Positions 1-12,360 of a DNA stretch of 64,000 nucleotides are shown here, in pieces. The first letter of the stretch is position 1; every line of letters begins with the position of its first letter. The notes beneath the pieces are model-generated. The model saw only the letters and a list, made by a program, of their open reading frames with translations. It did no database searches and was not told the DNA's origin. Source of the DNA: Micropterix aruncella (Eukaryota > Arthropoda > Insecta > Lepidoptera > Micropterigidae); NCBI GenBank assembly GCA_944548615.1, contig OX155964.1, positions 17,092,653 to 17,156,652 on the forward strand, read 5' to 3'. The position numbers and the translations under genes are program-made.

Positions 1-415
1 ATGAAATTATGAAAATACATCAGAAAAAGAGGGTTACATTCAAAAAATGCACGAAATTCATTTTTAATCGTTGTAAATTTAAAAATGTATAAATATCACC
101 ATCAAATGTATTTAATTTTATTATTCTACGTAGCCTTTTCTGCGCCTCGCGATAACCCATACCTCGTTACGATGGACGTGCATTGTAGATTTGTGCGAAA
201 ATGCATGGGTACTAAGATTTATAATATTTTTCTCTGAACTGAAAGGAGGCTTCAAAATATAAATTAGACACATTTAACCTTTGTAGTATTCCTACTTGGT
301 CACTTTGCTATTTCTATTCTGTTTATTTTCTAAGAAAACAGTGGTTTAAAAAAAATGGTTTTATCTTGCAATTGAAATTGTTTACGACAACCACTCTCTC
401 TCGCTCTCTCGCTGT

Positions 416-486
<71 letters not shown>

Positions 487-696
487 TATGTATTACTTTT
501 TTTAAATCCACCCAATGTCAGTGGATTTTGAGGGGACCGCATAAGGGCCATGCTGCATACAAATTTGCCAACTCCCTTTACCTCTCTCGAAAGCATATTT
601 CTTTCTTTTTGGTGGTCGTTAAGTTTCCTCTTAAAATCCCACTGGTATTTCTTTTGTTGTGTATTTCTCGTGTGAAGATTTTTTAGAGTGCGTAGA
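1..696. other. AT-rich sequence without a gene
   Basis: No coding sequence is supported here. The only clear structure is the CT microsatellite listed separately; open frames across it are low-complexity artefacts. Confidence 0.6.
421..482. repeat. (TC)n microsatellite, about 31 units
   Basis: An uninterrupted TC dinucleotide run follows a degenerate CT-rich lead-in from about 391. Both strands stay open only because the repeat encodes Leu-Ser or Arg-Glu, so no protein is implied. Confidence 0.97.
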
Positions 697-1581
697 CAGG
701 GCCGAATCTAACAAAATAAATTGATTAGCCAAACGTTTTTATCGGGACTAGTTCTTCGAACGATTCTTTTAAACGTTCGATATCCGTCTTTAAAACAATT
801 TCGATTTAGATAGGTTTAGTGGGTAGGACTAGATTTTTAGTAGGTAGGACCTACTAAAATGCTTTCAAAGCGGAGAAACTCTCTTGATTACATAGGATGC
901 TCTGAATGACATCTTGTAATCAATTTCATTTCAAGAAGCATCCATTGCCAAGAAGAGACTAGTCGGAGAGGTTCTTGAGTAAAAATTGTATATACGGTCA
1001 GTAACCCTAGTTTTTGAAAGTGTTCACGAGTGCCGTGGACCGACACCCACTATCGAACGTATGGCTCTTTTAACGCATAGTGAATACACCTTTGATGTGC
1101 GCTGCAGTGCCCCATAGAAGAATACCATAGCGCGGTTGTGATTCAACCAGCGCGTAATAGACTGATATCACCTCACATCTCTCCTGATGAATGATAAGAG
1201 CATAGCAGCCTGACAACAGTTTGGACTTAACATACGTAAATTGCCGGAGGTGTCTGGAAACGTACTTTCCAGACTACTCTTATTGTAATTGCTCACAGCT
1301 GGTAGAAGTTCGCGCAAGTGACTTCGAACCGTAGCCGGTAGTGGGAAAGAGTATATAGTCTTGCCAAGGCTGGTAAGCCTCACCGAGGGAGCCTCACTAG
1401 ATTGTACTTTGTCTACGACTCATCTCAAGGTGACATGTCGACAGGATCGTTATAACATCCTGAGATGGCGGGTTCGCCGCAGCACTGACAATCTCTACCT
1501 GTTCAAGGTGTTGTTTAGCCGTTCACTTATTTTGACCGGTTAGAGCAAGATTTCCGACCAGCCCCCCTAGATTCGGCCCTG
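697..1581. mobile_element. hAT-like terminal inverted repeat element
   Basis: The left end reads CAGGGCCGAATCTA and the right end is its reverse complement, TAGATTCGGCCCTG. hAT ends commonly begin CAGGG. The flanking 8 bp (TGCGTAGA and TACGCAGT) agree at only 5 of 8 positions, so the target-site duplication is weak. No transposase is visible; the interior is partly a LINE fragment on the minus strand. Confidence 0.6.
880..1400 (-). pseudogene. LINE reverse-transcriptase C-terminal fragment
   Basis: Read on the minus strand, about 1128 to 1027 encodes a stretch with FFYGALQR, then VKRAIRSIVGVGPR. This is the pattern of the thumb and C-terminal region of Jockey/CR1-like reverse transcriptases (Y-G---W/L-G, then a basic RxIR-I-G motif). 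Stops and frame breaks surround it, so it is a dead copy. It lies inside the hAT-like element, so either the LINE inserted in that element or the element captured it. Confidence 0.55.
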
Positions 1582-2110
1582 TACGCAGTTATTGCAGTTT
1601 CGAGTTCGCGTGAAAGTCGTTTGAAATCCCGCCTCTGCTCACTCAATGGTCGCGCGTTCGTAGGAAACGCGCCTTGTCGTCAGCGACAGCGTCGCGTCGG
1701 TTTGAAAGGTTCTCGGAAGAGCGGCTGTTCGCGAAAACGCCTTTCACTTCGCTCACTCGCTCGCATCGCTGCGCCGCATCCGCCTACAGTCTTCGCAGGG
1801 GCGTCGTAAGGTACACTGTCAGGCACAGTATACCACACAGTAGCTTCTCTTAGAACAAAATTGAAATCGAAGCAAGTGACGCCAGGAATCTCAAGGGCTA
1901 CCACAAATCGTAATATGATTACTCGTCTTCCTCTTGAAGCATCGTCCCGGCCACATTTACGGTGCTCCAGCGACGCAGATGCTATTATGCTACCGATTTG
2001 TTCTGAGAATACCATATGGCGTCGACTCGTAAATCTCCATAGAAAAGTAATAGTAAGAGCGGACATCAACTGCGCCCACAGCGCGTCACAGCCACGTCAC
2101 ACATAGGTAT
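1582..2110. repeat. GC-rich dispersed repeat, including a family C piece
   Basis: About 1815-1880 (CACAGTATACCACACAGTAG, then CTCTTAGAACAAAATTGAAA) recurs at about 8697-8735 and 37478-37520. The rest is GC-rich and could not be assigned. Overlapping open frames on both strands show no recognised motif. Confidence 0.5.
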
Positions 2111-2565
2111 ATCTTTAACATCGCTCGTTCCATCGATGCTCGGGCAATTCTAGCTTTGAAGAGAATATGTCTACAAATTTGCTCTTGTTTTTGGGTTTGG
2201 GAGTAAAAATACGTAAACAGAAAATCCTATGAACGAGATCAGTCTTGTGTCGCAGCTCAAAAACCTTTTTTATATAAAAACATAAATATACGACGAATCA
2301 AAAAAATTGGATTGTTTTTTAAACGCTGTCATTTTGTGATCGTTTCGCCGCTTTTGGAAACGTTCACGCATTATTTATTACTTATGACTCGGTAAAATTA
2401 CGACTATCGATATTGTCTCAGTTGATAGTTCATATTTAAAAGATTTACTGTATAAAACATTGAATGTATTAAGTTGATTCTGGGGATTGCGTATTTGTTG
2501 TTAAATAAAATTAGGATTTTTTTTATTAGTATAGAAATGGTTATAAATAATTAGGATATAAATAA

Positions 2566-2793
2566 TCCTACTACTATTATAAACGCGAAAGTTTGTAAGA
2601 ATGTACCTATGTATGGATGTTTGGTACTGTTTCACGCAAAAACTACTGAATGGATTTTGATGAAACTTTACAATAATATAGCTTACACATCAGAATAACA
2701 CATACGCTATAATTTATAAAGATATTTATAGTTTTCTATCATCATTATCACAATTTTCCATCACCACGCGGGTGAAACCTTGGGCGCAGCTAG
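2566..2793 (+). mobile_element. Lep1-type non-autonomous Helitron, copy 1
   Basis: The element starts TCCTACTACTATTATAAACG and ends GCAGCTAG between host A and T, as Helitrons do (5' TC, 3' CTRR, A/T target). Its interior carries the CGAAAGTTTGTAAGAATG and AAAACTACTGAATGGATTTT blocks common in Lepidoptera. The 3' subterminal hairpin is damaged here (ACGCGGGTGAAACCTTGGG). It encodes no protein and would depend on a Rep/helicase elsewhere. Confidence 0.85.
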
Positions 2794-4082
2794 TATAAAA
2801 TAATTAGGTTGTAAATAATATAATGATAATATAAATGAAGATATAAAAAATATATAATAATTAATTAACAATAATATTTATTAATTCATAGTATGTATAT
2901 AATATAAATAAATAAGATATAAATAATATAACATTATAAATAATTAGGATAGAAATTTTAGCGGACAAAATTTAATTCAACACAATGTTAGCTCATAGGT
3001 ACTCGTAGAAAAGCCAAGTAGAAATACATAAATGTTTATTTACGGTAAGAATGACCACCATATGAGAAAGCTAAGCGTTGACAGCGGCAGCGGTTACACC
3101 TATCAATGACAGCGCCAGTACATCTGCTACAACGGAGGCCATGCAAGTAGATAGTTAAATCGCTTCTGTGTCAATTTATAAACATTTTAAAAATATGTAT
3201 TTATTACCTTTCTTTCCAATACTAATGACAACAAAACAATCGCTTGGCGAGCATGGTAGACGTATTATGTCATCTCTCTTTTCGATTTTTCATCCTTGGG
3301 ATTACAGCGTTTTTTCAGGAGGTGGTCTCTTAGGTCTTGCGTTGTGCAGTTTTATCAATATCTATGACCGAATATAACTGAGCTAGAGGAGCCTTTAAAA
3401 ATGGCAGTATAGTGTGTTCAAATTGGCCTAAAGCCAAGAAGATGTTAACGGCAATTATTTACAGAGCTACAGGCATTTTTAATAGAGTATCTAACTGCAA
3501 AAATTGCTAAAGATCAGCAACGATATTTAGTCTTGCGATAAATCTGTGTCACAGCTGTTGAATGATTATCTTATAAATCTGTCGGGGTAACCAATATGAG
3601 AACAGTCGTTCGCTCGAGTATTTACTGCTAATACCACTTCACATCGGCCTACGCTTAACTACATACTTCTATGTGATTATGACGTAAAATTCCAAGTAAA
3701 GTCGTCGCCTATTTGTACGTGGCCAGCCGTATATTAACCGGCCTATCGCGTTATTTACGTCCTCGACCGCAATCTATTATTAATTTACAGTTTTCCTACG
3801 AAACGATATCGCAGTCTCTTATCCTCCTCCTCCCCGTCCCACTTTCAATAAGTCGACTTGCGGTTATTCTAATATTAACTTTCGATAGAGTAAACCCGAT
3901 GATGACATCGTATTATCGTCATCAGATGACGATTAGCAGCACTTTAGTCTACCATGGACATCGCCAAAACATCGTATGTTACAAACTTCACAATTGTCAC
4001 TATTATCTTATTTATAATGTCAAACAACCGCGATAGTGTTCGATTTCATATATCTCTTTGTGGGTACAGGATGTGCCACACC
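2794..4082. other. AT-rich low-complexity tract and unassigned sequence
   Basis: 2794-2950 is built of TATAAATAAT-like runs. The remainder shows no conserved coding motif. A short Penelope-end-like piece (ATCTTATTTATAATGTCAAA) lies near 4003. Confidence 0.5.
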
Positions 4083-4251
4083 CAGGCACGTATCCAGACG
4101 TCTGTTTTGGGGAGGGGGGGGGCATTTAATTAAATATCGCGCGCGGCACCCGTCAAACTTGAATTTGCCCATACAATGAAACAAAAATACTCCGGATCTT
4201 CAAAGGGGTAAATCCTAACTACCCCCTCCCCTTCCCCTTAATAAGTGCCTG
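4083..4251. mobile_element. Short MITE with CAGGCAC ends
   Basis: The left end reads CAGGCACGTATCC and the right end is the reverse complement of CAGGCACTTAT. Both are followed inward by G-rich/C-rich blocks (GGGGAGGGGG and CCCCCTCCCC). There is no coding capacity, and no convincing target duplication fixes the superfamily. Confidence 0.5.
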
Positions 4252-4261
4252 ACACTAGGTA

Positions 4262-4400
4262 CATATATCACGGATTCTCTCTGATTCTCACATTTTTCGG
4301 CAAAGCATTCCAAAGACGGGCTCCATGCACGGTGAAAGAGAATGAGAAGTCAGTGCTGTGACCAGGGATAGAGAGTGGCAGGTTATCTTTTGATGTCAGA
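4262..4400 (-). pseudogene. LINE ORF2 extreme C-terminal fragment
   Basis: The minus strand encodes a stretch with FSFTVHGARLWNALPKNVR. The ARLWN-LP motif is found near the end of Jockey/CR1-like LINE polyproteins. Related pieces occur at 7638, 35545 and 60124. Confidence 0.65.
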
Positions 4401-4429
4401 GGGTGTCCATGAGCCGATAGTGCTATAGA

Positions 4430-4565
4430 TAGTCATATATTTTTCTATTAGTTTGGCCGTGAATGCTATCAGCGCCACCTGCATTTCGCCGTGTCGGAAG
4501 TGTTGCCAAATCGTTCTATGGAGTTGCGCAATCTAATACCACATATAATCAATGGTGAAAGGTAT
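4430..4565. repeat. Family F repeat fragment
   Basis: This stretch matches parts of the copies near 18950, 41320 and 44880. Shared blocks are GTGTTGCCAAA, the CTCTATGG region and ATAATCAATGGT. The element type is unknown. Confidence 0.5.
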
Positions 4566-5490
4566 GTAACCTTTATCCCAGAGTGACGAGAGCCTTATGA
4601 GAATTTGAGATAAAATTGGCATTTTTACAATTTAGCGAGAACCCCACTTCGGATTTTGGAATGGTACTCGAAGTTCAGGCGGGCTGCATTTATGACTATG
4701 ATTTATGGCATACTCGCAGGTAATATTTTAGACTACCGCACCATGTGAAATCGCTCGCGTGTCACATTTCCCCCGTGCATTTCCCTATCGTTATAATAGT
4801 TAGTCTACCTACAATGGTAGGTAGCGAAACGTGTGTTTCCCCATCGCGTCCTCGCGTAGTACGTATACAGTTTACGTTGTCAATGGTTATGCCTCCGGAA
4901 TTGCTTGCGCACGAGGAAAACACACTGTAACTGTAATCGATGACCGTATAACCGAGTCGTTATCCTCGCGAGTGTACTGTATATAAGGAAATACCGGCTT
5001 ACCGTGAATTATTTAATGAGAAAGTGATAAGAAAGTTAGCGATGGAATTTATTTCGACACTGATTTGGCTTTCGGCATTGTTAAACAATTGCGATTTCTC
5101 TTTTTAGATACCTCACAGCATTTTTGGATTGATACCCATTCTGAAGCAACCAAGCTTTAACTGCGGCGATTTTAATAATGGATCCGTATCTATGTATTTA
5201 CTGTTTCTTTGACACTGGCCACTTTGAACTTGGATAACTTGGATTTGAGTTAAAATTTCAAATTCAAATAAATTTTAATTCAAGGCCATGTTATTCTTTT
5301 TTAAGAATCACCTGTTTATTTGTCTTTCCGTCGTTTGTTTTTGCTCCAATATTTTCGTTTGTGCAACCATGGCATAGTTGAAAATTTGTGGAATTCTCAA
5401 ATATAAGATATTTGCAAACCATTTTTTAATCAGCAACTGGAACGAATAGTTCGGTGACAGTGCAATATTATCGTAACATAGACCTGATTT
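4566..5490. other. No gene seen
   Basis: Mixed AT-rich sequence without a supported ORF, TIR or tandem array. Confidence 0.45.
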
Positions 5491-5785
5491 GATGATTGTG
5501 CCGGGATGTAGGAACTGGAACTCCCTGATGGCAAATAGGAAGACAGAGTCGAATTTTGGCTAGTACGTTTTGTTATCATGAGTACTTTTTATTACACATG
5601 ACGAGGGTCTGGAGATGGAGCCGGAAGATTGCCACTAGAACTCCCTAATGGAAAATGCTAAGATAGTCGAGTTTGGGCTCGTTTGTTTTGTTGTCATGAG
5701 TACTTTCCATTTTACACGATCACGAGGGTCTGAATATGGACCCGGGAGATTGCCACTGGAACTCCCTGGTGGAAAGTGAAGCTTG
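5491..5785. repeat. About 120-bp tandem repeat, 2.3 copies
   Basis: The phrase AACTCCCT recurs at about 5519, 5638 and 5759, each preceded by TGCCACT or a similar block. Between them TCATGAGTACTTT and ACGAGGGTCTG recur, giving a period near 120 bp. The copies have diverged by scattered substitutions. Confidence 0.8.
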
Positions 5786-7637
5786 TTTTTAAAAATACTT
5801 TTTTACTATTAATGTTTACACTGCTATACGATTTTATCTAAACATTTCTGGCGACGCTGGCGTGTCACGTGCGCTCGTCCGTACCCGGTGCTGCAACCGC
5901 CGCGATGTAACAAATATATCTGAATTCTTATAAGATAATGCTGAGTGATCTTCGTTTTCTTTGGCGATTCTTTAAATTCCAATTGACCTCATCGAATAGT
6001 CTGAAAAGAAAATGTATACGCAGGATTCAAAATATTTTTGAATTGTAATTCAGCGACGTTGATACCCCGATCACAGGGTCACTCTTAGTACCTGAATAAC
6101 GACGAATCGTTGCGCAGCCAACCATTGTATTTCCGTGTATTTTAAGGCAAGGTCTGAAGCGAGACTGTAACACGCGGGCGGACACGCGCTATTTCTGGAA
6201 CAATTCGCCGACAGGTTTACGTCGACGGCGTGTCTCTCTCGCTCCTAATAATCTCTTCCACGTACGATGCTCATTTAGCGCAGACGGAACGGAAACCGGG
6301 TCAAGATAAAAAAGGCGCATGCTCTACTAATAGGAAAATAAACATGCATGTTTGGTCCGAAATTCTCTCATTCTCAGGATGTCTTGGCTGATGAATCCGT
6401 GATTATGGTCTGGAGGAAGCACTGTTTAGCGTTGGAGATTGGCGAGAACGTAAAGATAGAAATAGCACCGGGGTCCCCCCCCCCCCTCCCCTATACTCTA
6501 CTGACGTAGTCTAAACAGACTGAGGGTGGTTGTGACAAGATGCCGAACCAATCTCGTTCGCTGGGGCTACACAAAGAACGCAACATGCAACTGTAGAACG
6601 CTGCAGGACAAATACCACCTCCGATCCTGCCCGCAGCTGATGATTTCCTAGCAGACTCAAGGACCTACAAGAGGCGAACGACGATCGTTAACCAAATGCA
6701 GGAGAAACACTTGTTTTTTTTTAAAGTTGTGAAATACTATGGGTCAAATTTCAGTCTTTAAAACGAAAAATAACAACTCCCAAGTGACCAAGTCATTAAT
6801 TGCCGGATTTTACTTAAAATCAAATAAAATTGGAACGTTTTCTGATTTGTTTAGAGTGTTTTTAGAATCATTGACTCTTAAATTAAGGTAAAAAAAATAG
6901 TTTTATATCTCTACGTTAGCGATTATTATGCGTTTTGAGCCTTTTTAGCATTTTTATCTAATTTCGTCCATGGATTTCCCTCTACCTACGCTTAACTACT
7001 TCCTTACTTGATGATTTTGTCGAAGTGCATATTCAACGGGAATGGCCACGGACATCGTAATTTGGACTCTACTGCAGATCTATAAGAAGTACCTACCTAT
7101 ATTAATATTGAAAGAGCAAAAATGCTAAAACAGAACATAGGTGTTGATACTCTGCAAAGTAAAGTCTTCGATGTGCTTTTCAGAAAGCCTTTATTTTTGT
7201 ACAAATTTCGGATAAGCGGCAAGACAAACATGCATGTTGGTTGACTCATTCCGTCTCGTTTGCGGCAGACTCCGAGGTCTGATGTTCTTGTGGAAAAATC
7301 TCATATTTTATTCTCTCGTGGCAAACACAAACAAGATTTGACGGTGTCGCCGCTTCCCGGAGCGGCCGGATCGTTCCGCGAACGATCGTTTCGTTCCTCT
7401 TGGCAGTCTCTCTGCGTTGTTTGCCCGCCAAGCGAATATTTACCAAGAAAACAGAGATGCGCGGGACACGAGCGTTGCTTTTGATTGCACTTACGGATAC
7501 TACATACGGGCAATCGCTGTTCGGACACTGCTCACATTTATAGTATATCATACCAAACCCACTAATACTCGATACTACGTTGGGTATACACCAAAGAAAA
7601 CTGCACTTTTTCATCGGAATGTGCTACTTTCTCATTA
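5786..7637. other. No gene supported; poly-C run and GC-rich patches
   Basis: 6475-6488 is a C homopolymer. 7260-7480 is noticeably GC-rich and has long overlapping frames in several phases, the longest 122 codons on the minus strand with scattered Cys. I recognise no domain, and competing frames of similar length argue against any one being real. Confidence 0.45.
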
Positions 7638-7921
7638 ACGGTCCATTCCGCTCGTTTGTGGAATCAGCACCCTCACTCTGTCAGGCATGCACCTTCGTTG
7701 CTCACTTTCAAAAATTTGTTGAAGAAACATTTATTTTCACACAACCACTAACCAAATACCTCATCCTGTCCTCTCCTTTATCCTTCCCTGGGCAACCTTA
7801 GCATACATTATTGTCATATATTTGTATTAGTTAATTTTAAATTTAACTTTATTAAGTACTTATGTGTGTATACGTCTGCCATTTGTGCATAAATTGTCTT
7901 TTTTATAAAACCAGTGTAATA
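7638..7921 (+). pseudogene. LINE 3' fragment (polyprotein end plus 3' UTR)
   Basis: The plus strand encodes VHSARLWNQ, then SVRHAPSL and FKNLLKKHLF, then a stop, followed by a 3' UTR ending near AAAACCAGTGTAAT. The same coding end and UTR occur inverted at 35545-36075. This is the C-terminal tail of a Jockey/CR1-like LINE, 5' truncated as is usual for such copies. Confidence 0.75.
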
Positions 7922-8690
7922 AGGACTGGTCTTCTTACCTAGTCGACTCGAGCATAACTTGTTTTTCTTTTTTTAATTTCATTCTATATTCAAGCAAAAC
8001 ATTGACATTACTTGCTAGTTATATTAAGTCTAAATTATATAATGTTATCAATGCTTCGATAATTCGAACATACAACTTAGTATTTATTAAATAGGTAGAT
8101 TACGTCAATCATTATTTATTATATTAAACTTACAAATTAAAATTAAATATTGAGTTTAAATAGAAAGTGGCCAAGAAAGGCACGGAATCGAAAGCGATTA
8201 GGAAGAAGGAGTTGAACGATACTATATGGATATACATAGGTATTACAGGTACGTCGAATAGTGAATATATAGATATTGATATTTATATTAGGTACTGTTA
8301 ATGTCTCATATTTATAATCTTTCGAACGAGATTTTGTTTTTGTATTGATATCTCTGTGGATATAGATTACAGGAAGCGAACTGAAGTCGTGAACGGCTCG
8401 AGATAATGATAAAAGTTTTCGATTTTCGCACAAGTTATTAGAAAAGTCACAGCGTGTTGTTCAAGTCGCGTTGTTCTATTTTGTCGGACATTAAAATTGT
8501 ATTTATTCGCCATTCTGTGTATTTTAAAAATATTACTTCAATCTTAATTATTATTTTGGTCCTTTAACTTAATGTATATTATACTTGTGGGTTTACATTC
8601 ATTTCGAAGGTAGGGCGGTTTATAACAAGATACATATATTCAAATAATATTTTTGGAGTTGATAAAAATGTCGTCTCTTCAGCCGCAATA
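7922..8690. other. AT-rich sequence, nothing seen
   Basis: No ORF with recognisable motif, no inverted or tandem structure of note. Confidence 0.5.
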
Positions 8691-8696
8691 TACAGA

Positions 8697-9050
8697 CAGT
8701 AGCTTCTCTTAGAACAAAATTGAAATCGAAGCGAGCGATGTCATGAAACCTAAGGCCTCTTGTACACACACTTTTTTTTTTTCGCGAAAATGTACGGAAA
8801 ATTCGCCGTGTTTAGGCGCGATCGTCAGTGTTGTATGGATAACTATGGAAGCTTGTCGTCGGACGCGACAGAAAAACGGACGTGGCCGTCGCCGTCCATG
8901 GACTAAGGGGTCGCATATGGCCGCTACTCCGCCGATGCAGATATTTAAACGCTCGAGAAATTTGCCTACCTCCATCCGCACGTAGCGCCAACCAAAGGCG
9001 TTCGCCGAGACGTATCCCTCTGCTCACTTCTCTCGCACCCTATCATCGCC
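8697..9050. repeat. Family C dispersed repeat
   Basis: This copy shares CTCTTAGAACAAAATTGAAA with the copies at 1840 and 37495. It also shares CGCATATGGCCG-like, AAACGCTCGA-like and AACCAAAGGCGT-like blocks with 37540-37690. It is GC-rich and shows no trustworthy coding frame. Confidence 0.6.
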
Positions 9051-9297
9051 ATCGATATATAAGGGCCTAGATAGGCCTTTCGCGCGCGAAAATGTCTACT
9101 TCAATGCTACTACAGATCGTCGCCAGTAGTAGTTCCGCCAGTACTTCCCGGTGTGAGCGATCTCGCGACGAATATTGCCGCGCTATTCTCTCGCGTACTG
9201 TTTAATGTATTGATCTCTCTGTCACATGTTTTTACGCGCAACTGATATGACCCAACTCATTTGTACCTGGCGGTATATCTAGGCCCTATATATCGAT
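9051..9297. mobile_element. About 247-bp MITE
   Basis: The left terminus ATCGATATATAAGGGCCTAG is mirrored by the reverse complement CTAGGCCCTATATATCGAT at the right. The inverted repeats are about 22 bp with one indel. There is no coding capacity. Confidence 0.65.
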
Positions 9298-12200
9298 GAT
9301 CATCGCATCGCCCTGCCGCTCGAGAGTGCTTTTACGGTTCTAACTCGGTATAATGTGCTCCAGTAGTATAGTATATGTAAGGCCGGCGACCGGCGCCGCG
9401 GCGCGCTTGCTTTTGCCCGTCTGTTCTCAGAATGAAGATCGGGTCGAGCTTCGGTCTGGACTGGGAGGTAAAATTAACCGGGTTTAAGCGTGCGGTCACT
9501 CCCAGCCGATTGATGACTATCTTGATGGGAATGCGTGCTCTCTGTCTCACACGGTCGCAAGGCATCCGATTTGGATACCACCTGGGTTGACCTGCTTGAA
9601 GGACGGGTGTCGGGAAGAGAAACATTTCGAATCGGATTTATTTTCGCCAATAAGCAGTTGCTCTTCGATCTGAGTGAAGCTTGCAGCAATCGATTCTGAA
9701 GAAAACACACGAGTCAAGTATTTTGAAAGCCTCCGAAAAATATTAGTTCTCATTCCCATTCACCGAGCGGTGATATCGCTAAATTCCCATCGAATTTCCA
9801 TGAATTTCGAGTAAGCTTCACAAATCACATACATAAAAAAGACTAACTGACTAATCATTCCAACGAAACCAAATAGCAATAATGCATTAAACATTACATT
9901 TACGTCGTGTCCAAATGGTGTCAAAATATTTGTGTTTTAAGTAGTAAGTGTCATTACTACTTTAATCTTTACGTTACATACATATATTATTTAATTACAT
10001 ATATTATATACATATGTATATTATTTAAATTATCCGAAATAAAGAAACGAAATCAGACAATATGACGCAATATTGAAACACAATATAATAATCACCATTG
10101 AATTGTGTGTATAAAAGTGATTCACATTTTTAAGAAATAAATTGATAAGAAGACATTACTAATGCTGAACAGTTTTGATAACAGTAATTATTTCTCGAAT
10201 ATTCCTTATCTGTTTGTAGTAGTTTATAGATCTGTACATAAGTGGTATATATCTTTGATATTTGCGTTTTAATTGGAACAAGAAACTCATGTTTTTATTA
10301 TAAATGTCGTGTGCCAAAGGCTACTTGGCAAAAATGTATGTTCGCTGGACCCCCTCTCTAATAACAATAACGTATTTACCTACCATTAGAAAAATCTATT
10401 TATCTAGAGTATTTATGACTACTACTACAACTTACCTCAATTATGGCCCGTTTCTGAGTTTAGAAGTTAGGAACCTTCTTAGACATGGCTAATTACACGA
10501 AAATTGTTTATTCAACATATATTATTTGCAGTGAAGATCCATAAAAGATAGTATATTATAGTATACGGTCTCTGGGCACATCATGTTGAACAGCTGACCT
10601 TTGCATATTACATACGTCAGGAAACAAAACGGGAATCAAACCATGACACATTACAGAGTTCACGCAACATATACCAGTTATCCCCTCATGCTGCTGACAA
10701 ACTCGAGCATTCTTAGGAATATATAGTTTGTACTCACACAGCTTATTTGTATTATCGTTGCGAGTATTCTGCGACGGCTTTCGTTTTAATCATTATTAAA
10801 AATACGATGCTTGAATGTGTAGGAGCTTTAGGGGATTTAGGTAATTAGCCATATATATGTATTTGTAATTGGGCAATAACTCAGAAATGGCTCATAATTA
10901 AGATCAGTCGTTATAGTAATAAATGTTCAGACCTTTCCATTGGAATTCCATTACAGGTCCTGGAAAAGTGGGCCCAAAATGGCGATTTTCTTTTAGAGCG
11001 CATTTATTTCAAATAGATTTCACCTATCGCCATATTGGTTCGAGCTATTTTCGTGGAAAACTTCCAGGCTAAATAAGGCACCTGACTCTGAGTCACTACT
11101 AAAATTGAAAGAGTACGGCCTCGATCGCGACGCATTCTCTGGCCTTCCGAAAATGGCTGTACTGACGTCATCGATCGCGGTGCCAAGGTATTACCAGGAA
11201 TTTCTCACATGGATAGTATTTTATTCTAATCTTAGCCGAATTTATGACGACCATATTTGAGGAATAGCGTAGATGAGCCTTTGCTAAAATTGGCATGATT
11301 GTGTTGGCATACTTGCGTAATGCGTGATTTTCGTACATTTTAATTTAGTTAGTTTTTGCATTGATTATATAGCGAATTAGATTGCTCATTTCCGTACTTC
11401 CATTTGGCAGCTCAGATTTTACTTTGAAACTCAACTTGTAGATGGTACCTACTCATAGTTCCAAAAATTTATCAATCTTCTCTTATGTTCAATATGGCGG
11501 CGTTCGTGGTTTAATAGTATGGCAGCGCACTTTAGATAGCGCTTTAAACACGCCTTTATGTTATTCTAATAGAGTATCTATAAAGAGTTTTTATCATTAT
11601 TATTATAGTTATTAGGATTTCATTATTTTATCGATTTGACAATAAGTATTACTTTGAATTCGGATTTCAAATTATTATTTTATTATTTTTTATTGTTTAG
11701 GTTTTTGTGTCTTACATTTTACATATCTTTTATTTGATAAATAATATTTCTGTATTTGATATTTTAAATCTTTTTAATCGCTACTTTTATTTACCTTTTT
11801 TTCAATACTTTTAATTATTCTTTATTGTATAGCTATTTTTACAGATTTCTCTTAAAATTGTTTAAAAATATTATTATTATTTATGTATTGCTACGCTCTA
11901 AAAGGTTTTTGGAAAATAAAAACCTGAAACTTAAACAACATAAACGTTTATTTTCTCACAATTATTCAAAATGACAAATTTGCTCAACAAACATTTTCTG
12001 TAAATTCTACATTTACTGATGTGTGAGCGTTCGCAACATTGATTTTCCACTAAATACATAACGTCATTCGTGTCATCGGCGTTTCGCAAAATCCGAATTC
12101 GATTTTACGACTTTTAGGAAATTATTTTTCTTCGAAATTTCCTCACACTTGAAAATGGCGCCGTGCTTCGTAGAAATTGAACAGTTGTCACTACGCATGC

Positions 12201-12360
12201 CCCCGCCTGTCAAGTGCAGTCTTATAAATATTTATTTTATTGCAATATAGTATGCAAGAGCGCACTTTAATGACAATATTTATATAATGGGCACGTGCGA
12301 ATGAACTGTTTTAATCTTGTATTTTAAATGATGTTTAGTCTGTTGCTAAGGGGGGAGACC
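9298..12360. other. No gene supported
   Basis: 9300-9770 has a GC-rich stretch with overlapping short frames but no motif. 9800-12360 is AT-rich. 11490-11570 (GGCGGCGTTCGTGG, then AGATAGCGCTTTAAACA) matches part of family F near 40620. Nothing else could be assigned. Confidence 0.45.

Noticed and set aside
323..686. Arg-Glu and Leu-Ser frames across the TC repeat
   Set aside because: Simple-repeat translation with no other support.
7246..7638. Possible Cys-containing small gene on the minus strand
   Set aside because: Equally long frames exist in other phases, with no motif, splice or start context to choose one.
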